From positions 1 through 37,089 of the forward strand of contig ABYL01000065.1 in NCBI GenBank assembly GCA_000173575.1: a DNA stretch of 37,089 nt, read 5' to 3'. The notes under the pieces are model-generated. The model was not told the origin of the DNA and made no database searches. It saw nothing but the letters and a program-made list of their open reading frames with translations. Shown here piece by piece: positions 8,313 through 14,989 of the stretch (the stretch's first letter is position 1; each line of letters begins with the position of its first letter). Source of the stretch: Burkholderia sp. H160. GTDB lineage: Bacteria > Pseudomonadota > Gammaproteobacteria > Burkholderiales > Burkholderiaceae. Both the position numbers and the translations under genes were made by a program.

Positions 8313-10012
8313 CACGCGTCCTCCCGATGCACGAGCACGCCCGACGCGCACTCGCGTCCGTCGAGCCGGTATGCGAACTGCACGCGACGGCGCGCAACGT
8401 CATAGGCGAGCGTGAGTTCGAGCACCGCACCGGGCGACACAGGCGCCATGAACTTCAACCGGTCGACCGACGCCACCTGACGCACCCGCGGCCAATGCCC
8501 GGCTGCGAGCCGCGCCGCCCAGTCGACCTGCACGACGCCCGGCAGAATCGGCAGGCCCGGAAAATGGCCGGCGAAATGCACGAGTGACTGCGGCACGCGC
8601 AGCACGTAGTGCAGCGTGTTGCCGAAACGCGTTTCGGCGAGCACTTCCATGCCTTCGGCGCGCGCTGCGAACGCGGCCGCGACCGCGTTCGCGGGCAGCT
8701 TGCCGCGCGCATCGAATGGCAGGCTCACACGAAAACGCCAGTGACGCGGCAACACGACCGCATCGAAGTAATTGGCCAGATGCCGGCGCAGCGTTTTCGC
8801 GAGCGCGACGCGGCCTTCGTCGCGCAATGCCGCGCCGCCCGCTTCGGTCAGCGCGACCACCGCGCCGACCCGTTCGCGCGACACACCTTCGAGCGGCACC
8901 AGCGCCGCCTGCGCGATATACGGATGCAACGCGAGACGCGCCTCGAGCTCCGGCAGCGAGACGCGCTTGCCGCCGAGCTTCAGCAACCGGTCGAGGCGCC
9001 CTTGCAACCGAAAGCGCCCGTCGGCATCGAAGGCGATGCGGTCGCCAGTGCGATACCAGCCGTCGTGATCGAGATGCGGCGAGCGCACGCACAGCGCGCC
9101 GTCGTCGTCGCCGCGCACCTCGGCGCCGGCGACCGGCCGCCACGCGTCGCTCTCGTCCTGGCGCCGCCAAGCGATGCCGCCGGTTTCCGTGCTGCCGTAG
9201 ATTTCGAGCGGCGCCGCGCCATAGGCCGCCGCATAGGGCTGCGCGGCGTCAGCCGCGAGCGGACCGCCCGACGAAAAGAACGCGCGCGGCGCGGGCGTGA
9301 GCGCGGCGAAGCCCGACAACGCGGGCCAGCGCGATAGTTGCGCGGGCGTCGAGACGATCGCCGTCGCGCCGCATTGCGCGATGCGCGCCTGTAGCTGCAG
9401 CGGCTCCATGCCGATCGCGCGATCGAACGCGCGGCCGGCCGCAAGCGGCCATAACACGCGAAACAGCAGACCGTAGATGTGGTGATGCGGCACGCTCGAG
9501 AGCATCGTCGCGTCGCCGATCAACGCGCCCCACTGCTGCTCCAGTGTGTGGATTTCGGCGTTGAATTGCGCGAGCGTTTTGCGGATCGGCTTTGGCGCGC
9601 CGCTGCTGCCGGACGTGTAGAGCGTGAGCGGCGCGTGCGGGTCGATTGGGTACGCGGTGTGAGCGGCGGCATGCACATGTGCCGATGCGACGAATGGCGG
9701 CAGATCCGCATCCGTCAGCATGAAGTCGTACGCGCCCGCGAGATCGGCGAGATAGCCCGGCGCCGCATTGGCCGGGATCACTGGCTCCTTGCCGCACGCG
9801 AACAGCGCGAACAGCGCGCAGGCGAACTCGAACGGATCGTCGATACACAGCGCGCAGCGCGGCGCGTCGTGCGCTCGGACGAGTTCTAGCAAGCCCGCGA
9901 CACGCGCGCGAAACGCCGCGCGATCGAGCAGCACGGCGCCATCGCGGCACACCGGCGCAGAACCCTCGGCGAGCGCAACGTCGGCCGACAACAGATCATG
10001 CAACGCGATCAT
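8312..10012 (-). CDS. apeH: AMP-dependent acyl-ACP synthetase fused to FabZ-like dehydratase (ApeH-ApeI)
   Basis: A 566-residue fusion. Residues 1-450 are an ANL-superfamily ligase: the P-loop is TSGSSGAPKP (133-142), the adenine motif is YGSTETGG (272-279), the hinge is near LQGRLDRLLKLGGKR, and the adenylation lysine is Lys438 in ARGKLP. Residues about 455-566 form a hotdog dehydratase with HFAGHFPGLPILPGVV (His483 region), the FabZ/ApeI active-site motif. The ligase is predicted to load an aryl acid onto the ACP ApeE or ApeF; the dehydratase acts in each extension cycle. As I recall, the reference clusters encode ApeH and ApeI separately. The start is ATG 10012, overlapping the apeG stop (ATGA). 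Confidence 0.88.
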   Translation of the reverse strand: MIALHDLLSADVALAEGSAPVCRDGAVLLDRAAFRARVAGLLELVRAHDAPRCALCIDDPFEFACALFALFACGKEPVIPANAAPGYLADLAGAYDFMLTDADLPPFVASAHVHAAAHTAYPIDPHAPLTLYTSGSSGAPKPIRKTLAQFNAEIHTLEQQWGALIGDATMLSSVPHHHIYGLLFRVLWPLAAGRAFDRAIGMEPLQLQARIAQCGATAIVSTPAQLSRWPALSGFAALTPAPRAFFSSGGPLAADAAQPYAAAYGAAPLEIYGSTETGGIAWRRQDESDAWRPVAGAEVRGDDDGALCVRSPHLDHDGWYRTGDRIAFDADGRFRLQGRLDRLLKLGGKRVSLPELEARLALHPYIAQAALVPLEGVSRERVGAVVALTEAGGAALRDEGRVALAKTLRRHLANYFDAVVLPRHWRFRVSLPFDARGKLPANAVAAAFAARAEGMEVLAETRFGNTLHYVLRVPQSLVHFAGHFPGLPILPGVVQVDWAARLAAGHWPRVRQVASVDRLKFMAPVSPGAVLELTLAYDVARRRVQFAYRLDGRECASGVLVHREDA

Positions 10013-10677
10013 GCCGCCTCCGAACCCGCCCGCGCGGCGCGCGGCAGCACGACGAGGCGCCGCCACACGTACTCGCCGGCAAGCAGCGCGCCGATCAGCC
10101 CGTACGCGATCAGGCCGTTGTACAGCGACCAGCTCGCGCGGCTCCAATAGAGCGCGGTATAGACGGAAAACGCGCCGTTCAGCACAAAGAACCCGCACCA
10201 GACCTGGGTCACGCGCCGCGTATAGCGCACCGCGCCCGGCGGCAGATCGGGGCTGCCGAGGCGCGCGAATTTTTCGATCATCGACGGCCCGCGCACGAGC
10301 GTCGCGCCGAACGCGATCAGCAAACCGAGATTGACGAGCGACGGATAAAAGCGCAGCAGCAGTTCGCTATCGGTGACGACGATTGCCGTCGACGCGCAGC
10401 TCAATAGGATCACCACGGCCCAGTCGAGCGCGGACAGCTGTCCCAGCGGGATCGCCACCGGACCGCCGCCGATCCAGCGCTGCAGCCACAAAGTCGCGAA
10501 CAGCATGCCGCCGACGAGACGCGGCGCGTCCCAGTGCCATGCACACAGAATCAGAGCGGGATAAGCGAGTTTCAGCAGCACCTGCACGACGGTCCTGCCC
10601 CAGTGAGGCCGCGTGCCGGATTCGTTTGCGACGGAACGTGGCGCTGACATCGCGGAGCGCGGGCGCGCGGCCGGCAT
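10009..10677 (-). CDS. apeG: APE cluster integral membrane protein ApeG
   Basis: A 222-residue membrane protein with about six predicted helices (for example LLKLAYPALILCAW, WAVVILLSCASTAIVV and FFVLNGAFSVYTALYW). It corresponds to the conserved membrane protein found next to the AMP-ligase in aryl polyene clusters (COG4648 type). Its biochemical role is unknown. The start at 10677 overlaps the stop of the second ACP (TGATG); a second in-frame ATG nine codons on (10650) is an alternative. The call rests on position and hydrophobicity rather than on a catalytic motif. Confidence 0.75.
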   Translation of the reverse strand: MPAARPRSAMSAPRSVANESGTRPHWGRTVVQVLLKLAYPALILCAWHWDAPRLVGGMLFATLWLQRWIGGGPVAIPLGQLSALDWAVVILLSCASTAIVVTDSELLLRFYPSLVNLGLLIAFGATLVRGPSMIEKFARLGSPDLPPGAVRYTRRVTQVWCGFFVLNGAFSVYTALYWSRASWSLYNGLIAYGLIGALLAGEYVWRRLVVLPRAARAGSEAA

Positions 10678-10934
10678 CAGCCTTGCGCCGCAAGCAGCGA
10701 TTCGACCGCGCCGATCACGTCGCCGACCGTGCGCACGGACTTGAAGTCGTCCGGCTTGATGCGGCGACCGGTCATTTCCTGCAGCTTGATCGCGAGATCG
10801 ACCGCGTCGATGCTGTCGAGATCGAGGTCTTCGAACAGGTTGGCGTCGGGCGTCACGCGCTCCGGCTCGATCGCGAAGTTGTCCTTGAAAATCGCGCGGA
10901 TGCGCTCGAGAATCTCAGCCTCAGACACGGTCAA
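10677..10934 (-). CDS. apeF: Acyl carrier protein ApeF
   Basis: An 85-residue acyl carrier protein. The phosphopantetheine attachment site is Ser41 in LDLDSIDAVDL, within a four-helix ACP pattern. It is the second of two consecutive ACPs and overlaps the first by four bases (ATGA). In the APE pathway one ACP carries the aryl starter and the growing polyene; which of the two does so cannot be told from sequence alone. Confidence 0.9.
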   Translation of the reverse strand: MTVSEAEILERIRAIFKDNFAIEPERVTPDANLFEDLDLDSIDAVDLAIKLQEMTGRRIKPDDFKSVRTVGDVIGAVESLLAAQG

Positions 10935-11221
10935 TCCCCCTTCCTCGTGGTTTCGTGCGCCGCTTCGCGCTGACTCTCGACCAACGCGGCGAGCGAGTTG
11001 ATCGAGCGAAAGTGCTCGCGCGTGCGTTCGTCGTTCGCCGCGATGGTCAGTTGGTATTGTTTGCGCAGCACGATGCCGATTTCGAGCGCGTCGATCGAAT
11101 CGAGACCGATGCCGTCGGAACCGAACAACGGGGCGTCGTCGTCGATATCGGCGGGGCTCAGGTCTTCGAGATCGAGGGCTTCGATCAGAAGCCTTTTAAT
11201 TTCCAGTTTTAAAGAATCCAT
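10931..11221 (-). CDS. apeE: Acyl carrier protein ApeE
   Basis: A 96-residue acyl carrier protein that starts MDSLKLEIKRLL. The attachment serine is Ser42 in GIGLDSIDALEIG. The N-terminal third is acidic, as expected of an ACP. The start at 11221 lies inside the 3' end of the acyltransferase gene (26 bp overlap), and the stop overlaps apeF. The reading frame is open upstream to 11260, but that part falls inside apeD. Confidence 0.9.
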   Translation of the reverse strand: MDSLKLEIKRLLIEALDLEDLSPADIDDDAPLFGSDGIGLDSIDALEIGIVLRKQYQLTIAANDERTREHFRSINSLAALVESQREAAHETTRKGD

Positions 11222-11990
11222 AGTCAAACAGGTGCTGGGTAATGTGGGCTTCGACGGCATTCGTCACGCTGCGCGCCGCAATGGCCGTGGTGGTGTCGTG
11301 CGCGGCCAGCCCGGCGACGCCAAGCGGCGCGAGCACGTTCACGCGCATCCGGAAAGCGCGCGACGGCACGTTGTACCAGCGCATCTGCCGCGTGAACGCG
11401 GGCGGATCGCAATCCATCAACACCGGCACGATCGGCGCGCCGGCCTTCAGCGCCATATGCGCGAAACCGCGCGAAAACGCGTGGAGCCGGTTCGGCGCGG
11501 GGCTGCGCGTGCCCTCCGGAAAAATGATCATCGTATAGCCGGCCGCAAGGTGCTTGGCGCCCGCGTCGATGAGCGCGGTCGCGTCCGCGTTGCTCACGTA
11601 TTCGGCCGCGCGCACGATGCCCCAGAAACACGGGTTGCGCCAGTGCGCGCTCTTCACGACGCAGCAGGCGCGCGGCGTCAGCGACAGCAGGACCATCACG
11701 TCGAGGTAAGTCGGGTGATTCGCGACGACGATCGCGGGTCCCCCCGCGTGCAACGTCTCTCCACCGGACACCTCGAGTTCCATCACGCCGAGACCACGCA
11801 GCACCGCGACGAGTGCGCGGAAAAACCGGTGGATCACCCCGGTCACTGCACGCTGCCGCGACGCGCGATGCGGCCACAGCCACGCGAACGGAAACACGAG
11901 CACCGAAAATAGCACGCCGCATACGCCGAACACGACGAAGGCGAGGCCGGTCGCGCAAAAACGCCATGCGTAATCAAGCCGCGCGGTCAT
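11196..11990 (-). CDS. apeD: PlsC-like lysophospholipid acyltransferase ApeD
   Basis: A 264-residue membrane-associated acyltransferase of the LPLAT/PlsC family. It has a strongly hydrophobic N-terminus (about residues 10-40), the HX4D catalytic motif His92-Asp97 in NHPTYLDV, and the substrate-binding motif FPEGTRS. It is expected to act at the inner membrane in building the lipid anchor of the polyene. The start at 11990 overlaps the upstream ketosynthase-like gene by 17 bp. Confidence 0.87.
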   Translation of the reverse strand: MTARLDYAWRFCATGLAFVVFGVCGVLFSVLVFPFAWLWPHRASRQRAVTGVIHRFFRALVAVLRGLGVMELEVSGGETLHAGGPAIVVANHPTYLDVMVLLSLTPRACCVVKSAHWRNPCFWGIVRAAEYVSNADATALIDAGAKHLAAGYTMIIFPEGTRSPAPNRLHAFSRGFAHMALKAGAPIVPVLMDCDPPAFTRQMRWYNVPSRAFRMRVNVLAPLGVAGLAAHDTTTAIAARSVTNAVEAHITQHLFDYGFFKTGN

Positions 11991-12699
11991 CCCAACTCCA
12001 ATGCCACACCGCGCCGGCGCGCTGCCAGCGCGCGGGCGCGCCGGTTTCCAGGCAGTGCAGCAGCGCCTGGCTCTGGGTCGGGAAGCTGGCGGCGTCGCTC
12101 ACGGCGGGCCGCGGGCCGTCCCGCGGGCCGTCCGCCATCTCGTCTGCGCGGGTCAGCGAGCATACGAGATGCCCGGCCGACGCCTCGCTATCGAGCAACA
12201 CCGCGATCGCCCCGCCCTGCACTTCGTCTTCGATCGTGCCGTAGGCGAGATCGGCCGGTTCGTCGGCATACACGAGCAGCACCGGCGCATCAGGTTGCGT
12301 CGCGTATTGCGCGTACGCTTCGAGCAGCGCGTAGCCGAGCGTTTGTGCGCCGGCCGATACCGCGCTCGCCGCCGAGCGGTCGCCGCGCGCAATCCCGAAC
12401 ACGCCCGTCATCGCGTTCAACACCGACAGGCTGAAGGCCGTCGGCGACACCGGCTCGCCCGCGCTGATGCTGCGCAGGATGTCGGTGGTACGCCGCAATT
12501 CCCCGTGCCGCGAGGCGAACACCACCCGCACCGGATTCTGCTCAACGCAGTCGTGCGCGACCTTGAGCGCTACCTTGGACAGCGTGCTGAGGCGCCGCCG
12601 CACGATCGGCTCGATAAAGCCGATATCGGGTGCGGCAGATGCGGTAGCCGGCCAGCTAGACCAGCGACCGACCGGAATGGTCCAGTGCAGATCGGGCAT
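11974..12699 (-). CDS. apeC: Ketosynthase-like chain-length factor ApeC
   Basis: A 241-residue protein of the short N-terminal ketosynthase type (Ketoacyl-synt_2). It opens with WTIPVGRWSSWPA, typical of the family, and has FASRHGELRRT near 61-71 and SLSVLNAMTGVFGIAR near 90-105. Where an active ketosynthase has its nucleophilic cysteine, this protein reads AVSAGAQT (113-120) without a Cys, which fits a chain-length factor partner for ApeO. I chose ATG 12699 because it gives the usual length of about 240 residues. The frame continues open to 12924, but that part is A/T-rich in places and looks like upstream control DNA. This is the first gene visible at the head of the operon. Confidence 0.82.
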   Translation of the reverse strand: MPDLHWTIPVGRWSSWPATASAAPDIGFIEPIVRRRLSTLSKVALKVAHDCVEQNPVRVVFASRHGELRRTTDILRSISAGEPVSPTAFSLSVLNAMTGVFGIARGDRSAASAVSAGAQTLGYALLEAYAQYATQPDAPVLLVYADEPADLAYGTIEDEVQGGAIAVLLDSEASAGHLVCSLTRADEMADGPRDGPRPAVSDAASFPTQSQALLHCLETGAPARWQRAGAVWHWSWDDRAA

Positions 12700-12914
12700 A
12701 TCGGTGTTCGCGCGTAGAAACGGGGAAAGGCTCAAACGCCTGACGGAATACACAGCCGTGACAGCGTGCAGCGCCGCGCGGATCGGGAGGTTCCAGCCGG
12801 GATCGAACAGTATTCTGTTCGGGAATGCAGCATTGTCGGCATTCGGCCCCGATTGTTCAGGCGCCACTGACGATCCCTGACAATCGGTGTTGTGGACTGC
12901 GGCTCCGGCTCCTT

Positions 12915-12965
12915 TTGTGGCCAAAATAATACTGCGTATTCTGAATCAAATCGGATCAAATCGGC
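12915..12965. promoter_or_regulatory. A/T-rich repeat block upstream of the APE operon
   Basis: An A/T-rich island in otherwise GC-rich DNA. It holds the inverted repeat AATAC-TGC-GTATT at 12928-12940 and a direct repeat CAAATCGG spaced ten bases apart at about 12947-12964. It lies about 220 bp upstream of the apeC start and reads toward it on the minus strand, so it is a candidate promoter/operator. No clean sigma-70 pair can be fixed: TTGAT-type and TATTAT-type boxes are present at poor spacing. The rest of 12700-13170 shows no supported gene on either strand. Confidence 0.3.
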
Positions 12966-13178
12966 CAGAAAAGACGTATCCATCTGTATCCGCGCTTGCT
13001 CAGGAACGGAAGGTGAGACGATTTGACCAGGCCCGCCGCGCCGGCGCGCCGGAAGGCTGTTCCGCGAGCAGGGATCGCGCGGCATCGCACCGTCATCATC
13101 CGCCAAACACCCTTTCATTTTTCTTTCTTTGCAAAAGTTACATCGAGATACAGCCGACACCGCGTCGCCCGCGCCTGT

Positions 13179-13184
13179 TATACT
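13179..13184 (+). promoter_or_regulatory. -10 box TATACT before the Mn riboswitch
   Basis: TATACT lies eight to ten bases before the first conserved riboswitch base, which would place transcription start at the 5' edge of the aptamer. No good -35 hexamer is visible at 16-18 bp. Confidence 0.4.
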
Positions 13185-13186
13185 CC

Positions 13187-13332
13187 GCCCCTCATTGGGG
13201 AGTAGCCGCCCCGCGGCACGTCCGCACCGCTTCGCCGGTGCGTCGCACGTGTGGTTCGCGGGGGCGCCTGTCAACAGACTTGGCCGTCACGGCCATGGCA
13301 GTCGCAGCCTCTGGCCTGGCGAGACCGATGAT
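13187..13332 (+). ncRNA. yybP-ykoY manganese riboswitch
   Basis: The two conserved internal-loop sequences of the yybP-ykoY aptamer are both present in order: TTGGGGAGTAGCC at 13195-13207 and CTGGCGAGACC at 13316-13326. Between them lie the GC-rich hairpins of a three-way-junction-type aptamer, with GCGCCTGTCAACA before the second half as in the E. coli mntP and alx examples. Known function: Mn2+ binding turns on manganese exporters. Here it lies directly upstream of a UPF0016/GDT1-family gene, about 80 bases before its start. No poly-U terminator is visible between aptamer and gene, so control may act on translation. Confidence 0.88.
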
Positions 13333-13408
13333 CCACACGCGCCGCAACAGGGCCCGGCGTGTCGTGGGTCGTCGCTCGCTCATTTCCGGCCCGAGGAATC
13401 CATTCAAC

Positions 13409-13981
13409 GTGAATCAAGCTTTTCTCATTTCCACCGGCGCGGTCGCGCTCGCCGAAATCGGCGACAAGACGCAGTTGCTGTCGCTCGTGCTGGCCGCGCG
13501 CTATCGCAAGCCCGTGCCGATCATTCTCGGCGTGCTCGCGGCGACGCTGATCAATCACGCGGGCGCCGGCGCGCTCGGCGCGTGGCTCGGCTCGATGCTG
13601 ACGCCGACCATCATGCGCTGGGCTCTGGCGGTGTCCTTCGTTGGCATGGGGCTGTGGATTCTCGTGCCCGACAAGCTCGAAGACGAGGAAGCCAACACGA
13701 ACCGCACCCACTTCGGCGTGTTCGGCACGACGGTCGTGACGTTCTTCCTCGCGGAGATGGGCGACAAGACGCAGATCGCGACGGTCGCCCTCGCCGCGCG
13801 CTTTCACGATTTCTTCGGCGTGGTGGCCGGCACGACGCTCGGCATGATGATCGCGAACGTGCCGGCGATCCTGCTCGGCGACCGCTTCGCGCATCGTCTG
13901 CCGACGAAGCTCGTGCACGGCATCGCCGCGGTGATGTTCGTCGTGCTGGGCGCAATGGGGCTGTTCGGGGTCGGGGTCTGA
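13409..13981 (+). CDS. UPF0016/GDT1 (TMEM165-like) manganese exporter
   Basis: A 190-residue inner-membrane protein with about six helices. It carries the duplicated cation-binding signature of the family: E16-x-G-D-K-T in the first half and E116-x-G-D-K-T in the second. Family members export Mn2+ (or exchange Ca2+/Mn2+); the Mn riboswitch upstream supports manganese. The start is taken as GTG 13409 (NQAFLISTGAV), which places the first EIGDKT motif in the first helix; GAGG lies 12-16 bases upstream. The longer frame to 12887 runs through the riboswitch and is not coding. Confidence 0.9.
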   Translation: MNQAFLISTGAVALAEIGDKTQLLSLVLAARYRKPVPIILGVLAATLINHAGAGALGAWLGSMLTPTIMRWALAVSFVGMGLWILVPDKLEDEEANTNRTHFGVFGTTVVTFFLAEMGDKTQIATVALAARFHDFFGVVAGTTLGMMIANVPAILLGDRFAHRLPTKLVHGIAAVMFVVLGAMGLFGVGV

Positions 13982-13991
13982 GCTACCTGAC

Positions 13992-14666
13992 CTACTGCGG
14001 GGCTTTCGGCGCCGACGCCGCGGCCGCCGGCAGCGACACTTCGTTCACGTCCGCACCACCGCCCAGCGGGATCTTCACGGTGTGCACGGCGCCGTTGCCA
14101 AGCGGGAAGTCAGTCAGCGCGCTACGCGCCAGATAAGGCATCGCCCGCACCAGCGACGACTCTTCGCCAAAATTGCGCGCCGTCACGTTGTAGACCTCCC
14201 GGCCGCTCGCGCGCTCGGTGATCCGGATGCCGAGCAGATGCGTGAACACCGGGTAACTCTGGTTCACATACGTCGCCGGGAACGGCCCCCACGGTCCCCA
14301 CGGATCGAACGGCCGCCCCCAGTAAGGACCGGGCCACGGGTTGTAGTAGACCGGCTGCGCGACGGTCACGATGTCCGAGCTGATGCCATAAGCGAGTTCG
14401 ACCAGATAGCGCGCGTCGCCGTGCGCGACTTCGCGGAACGAGTGCAGGGCGAGCTCGTTCGCGACGATCCGCTCGTACGCGCTCAGTTCGAGATTGTTCT
14501 TCTGATCCTCGTGCCGCGTGAATGCATAGGTGCGGGTCGCGTCGCTGCCGCTCCAGTCCGAGAACGCCGTGACCTGCGTCGTCACGTAGGTCGTGCAGCC
14601 GGACAGCAGCACGGTCAGTGCGACGAACAGCAGCGCGACGCGGCGGGTCCATCGATCGATGTTCAT
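13992..14666 (-). CDS. DUF4136-type outer-membrane lipoprotein
   Basis: A 224-residue lipoprotein. The signal peptide ends in the lipobox LLSGC with Cys24 as the lipidated residue. The mature part begins with TTYVTTQVTAFSDW and has the Y-A-F pattern of the DUF4136 family, then a Pro/Trp/Gly-rich stretch (about residues 105-130) and a C-terminal tail rich in Ala and Pro. Function is unknown. The start at 14666 has a good ribosome site (GAGG six bases upstream); an upstream in-frame ATG would give a longer, signal-disrupting N-terminus. It is convergent with the Mn exporter (10 bp gap) and divergent from pepN. Confidence 0.8.
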   Translation of the reverse strand: MNIDRWTRRVALLFVALTVLLSGCTTYVTTQVTAFSDWSGSDATRTYAFTRHEDQKNNLELSAYERIVANELALHSFREVAHGDARYLVELAYGISSDIVTVAQPVYYNPWPGPYWGRPFDPWGPWGPFPATYVNQSYPVFTHLLGIRITERASGREVYNVTARNFGEESSLVRAMPYLARSALTDFPLGNGAVHTVKIPLGGGADVNEVSLPAAAASAPKAPQ

Positions 14667-14914
14667 GGTCTGCCTCGTGATGCCTTTGGGTTGCATCGGT
14701 TCTGCTTCAGATAAAACCTTGTTTCGGCCGCGAATATTCCGTCGCGCGATCCGCCGGCCGACCGGCGATGCCGGACCGCCGCCACGCGCGGCGCCCGATA
14801 ATACGCTGACCTCGCCAGCCGGTAAAAGGTTCTTCCGCTGCCCCTCAAAGCCGGCCGCGCTTCGCGGCGCCGAAACTCGCCTCCCTTCCCCCCGCACGAT
14901 TGCCCGAGGCTTTG

Positions 14915-14920
14915 TACAAT
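14915..14920 (+). promoter_or_regulatory. Probable -10 of pepN
   Basis: TACAAT preceded by TTTG, 70 bp before the pepN start. No -35 match at proper spacing. The rest of the 323-bp divergent gap (14667-14989) is GC-rich with no supported gene. Confidence 0.35.
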
Positions 14921-14989
14921 GGCTCGACCAAGCCCGGCTCGCGCGCCGTTTGCGCGCCCGACCGCTCGAATACACCACCACAGAACGCC

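Noticed and set aside
6348-8405. A plus-strand open frame of 685 codons opposite apeJ and the lyase gene
   Set aside because: It is rich in Arg, His and Ala with no family motif, and lies antisense to genes with clear catalytic residues. Long antisense frames are expected in DNA with this third-position G/C bias.
12732-13274. Minus-strand frame of 180 codons between apeC and the Mn exporter
   Set aside because: It reads through the riboswitch and its promoter in antisense and matches no family.
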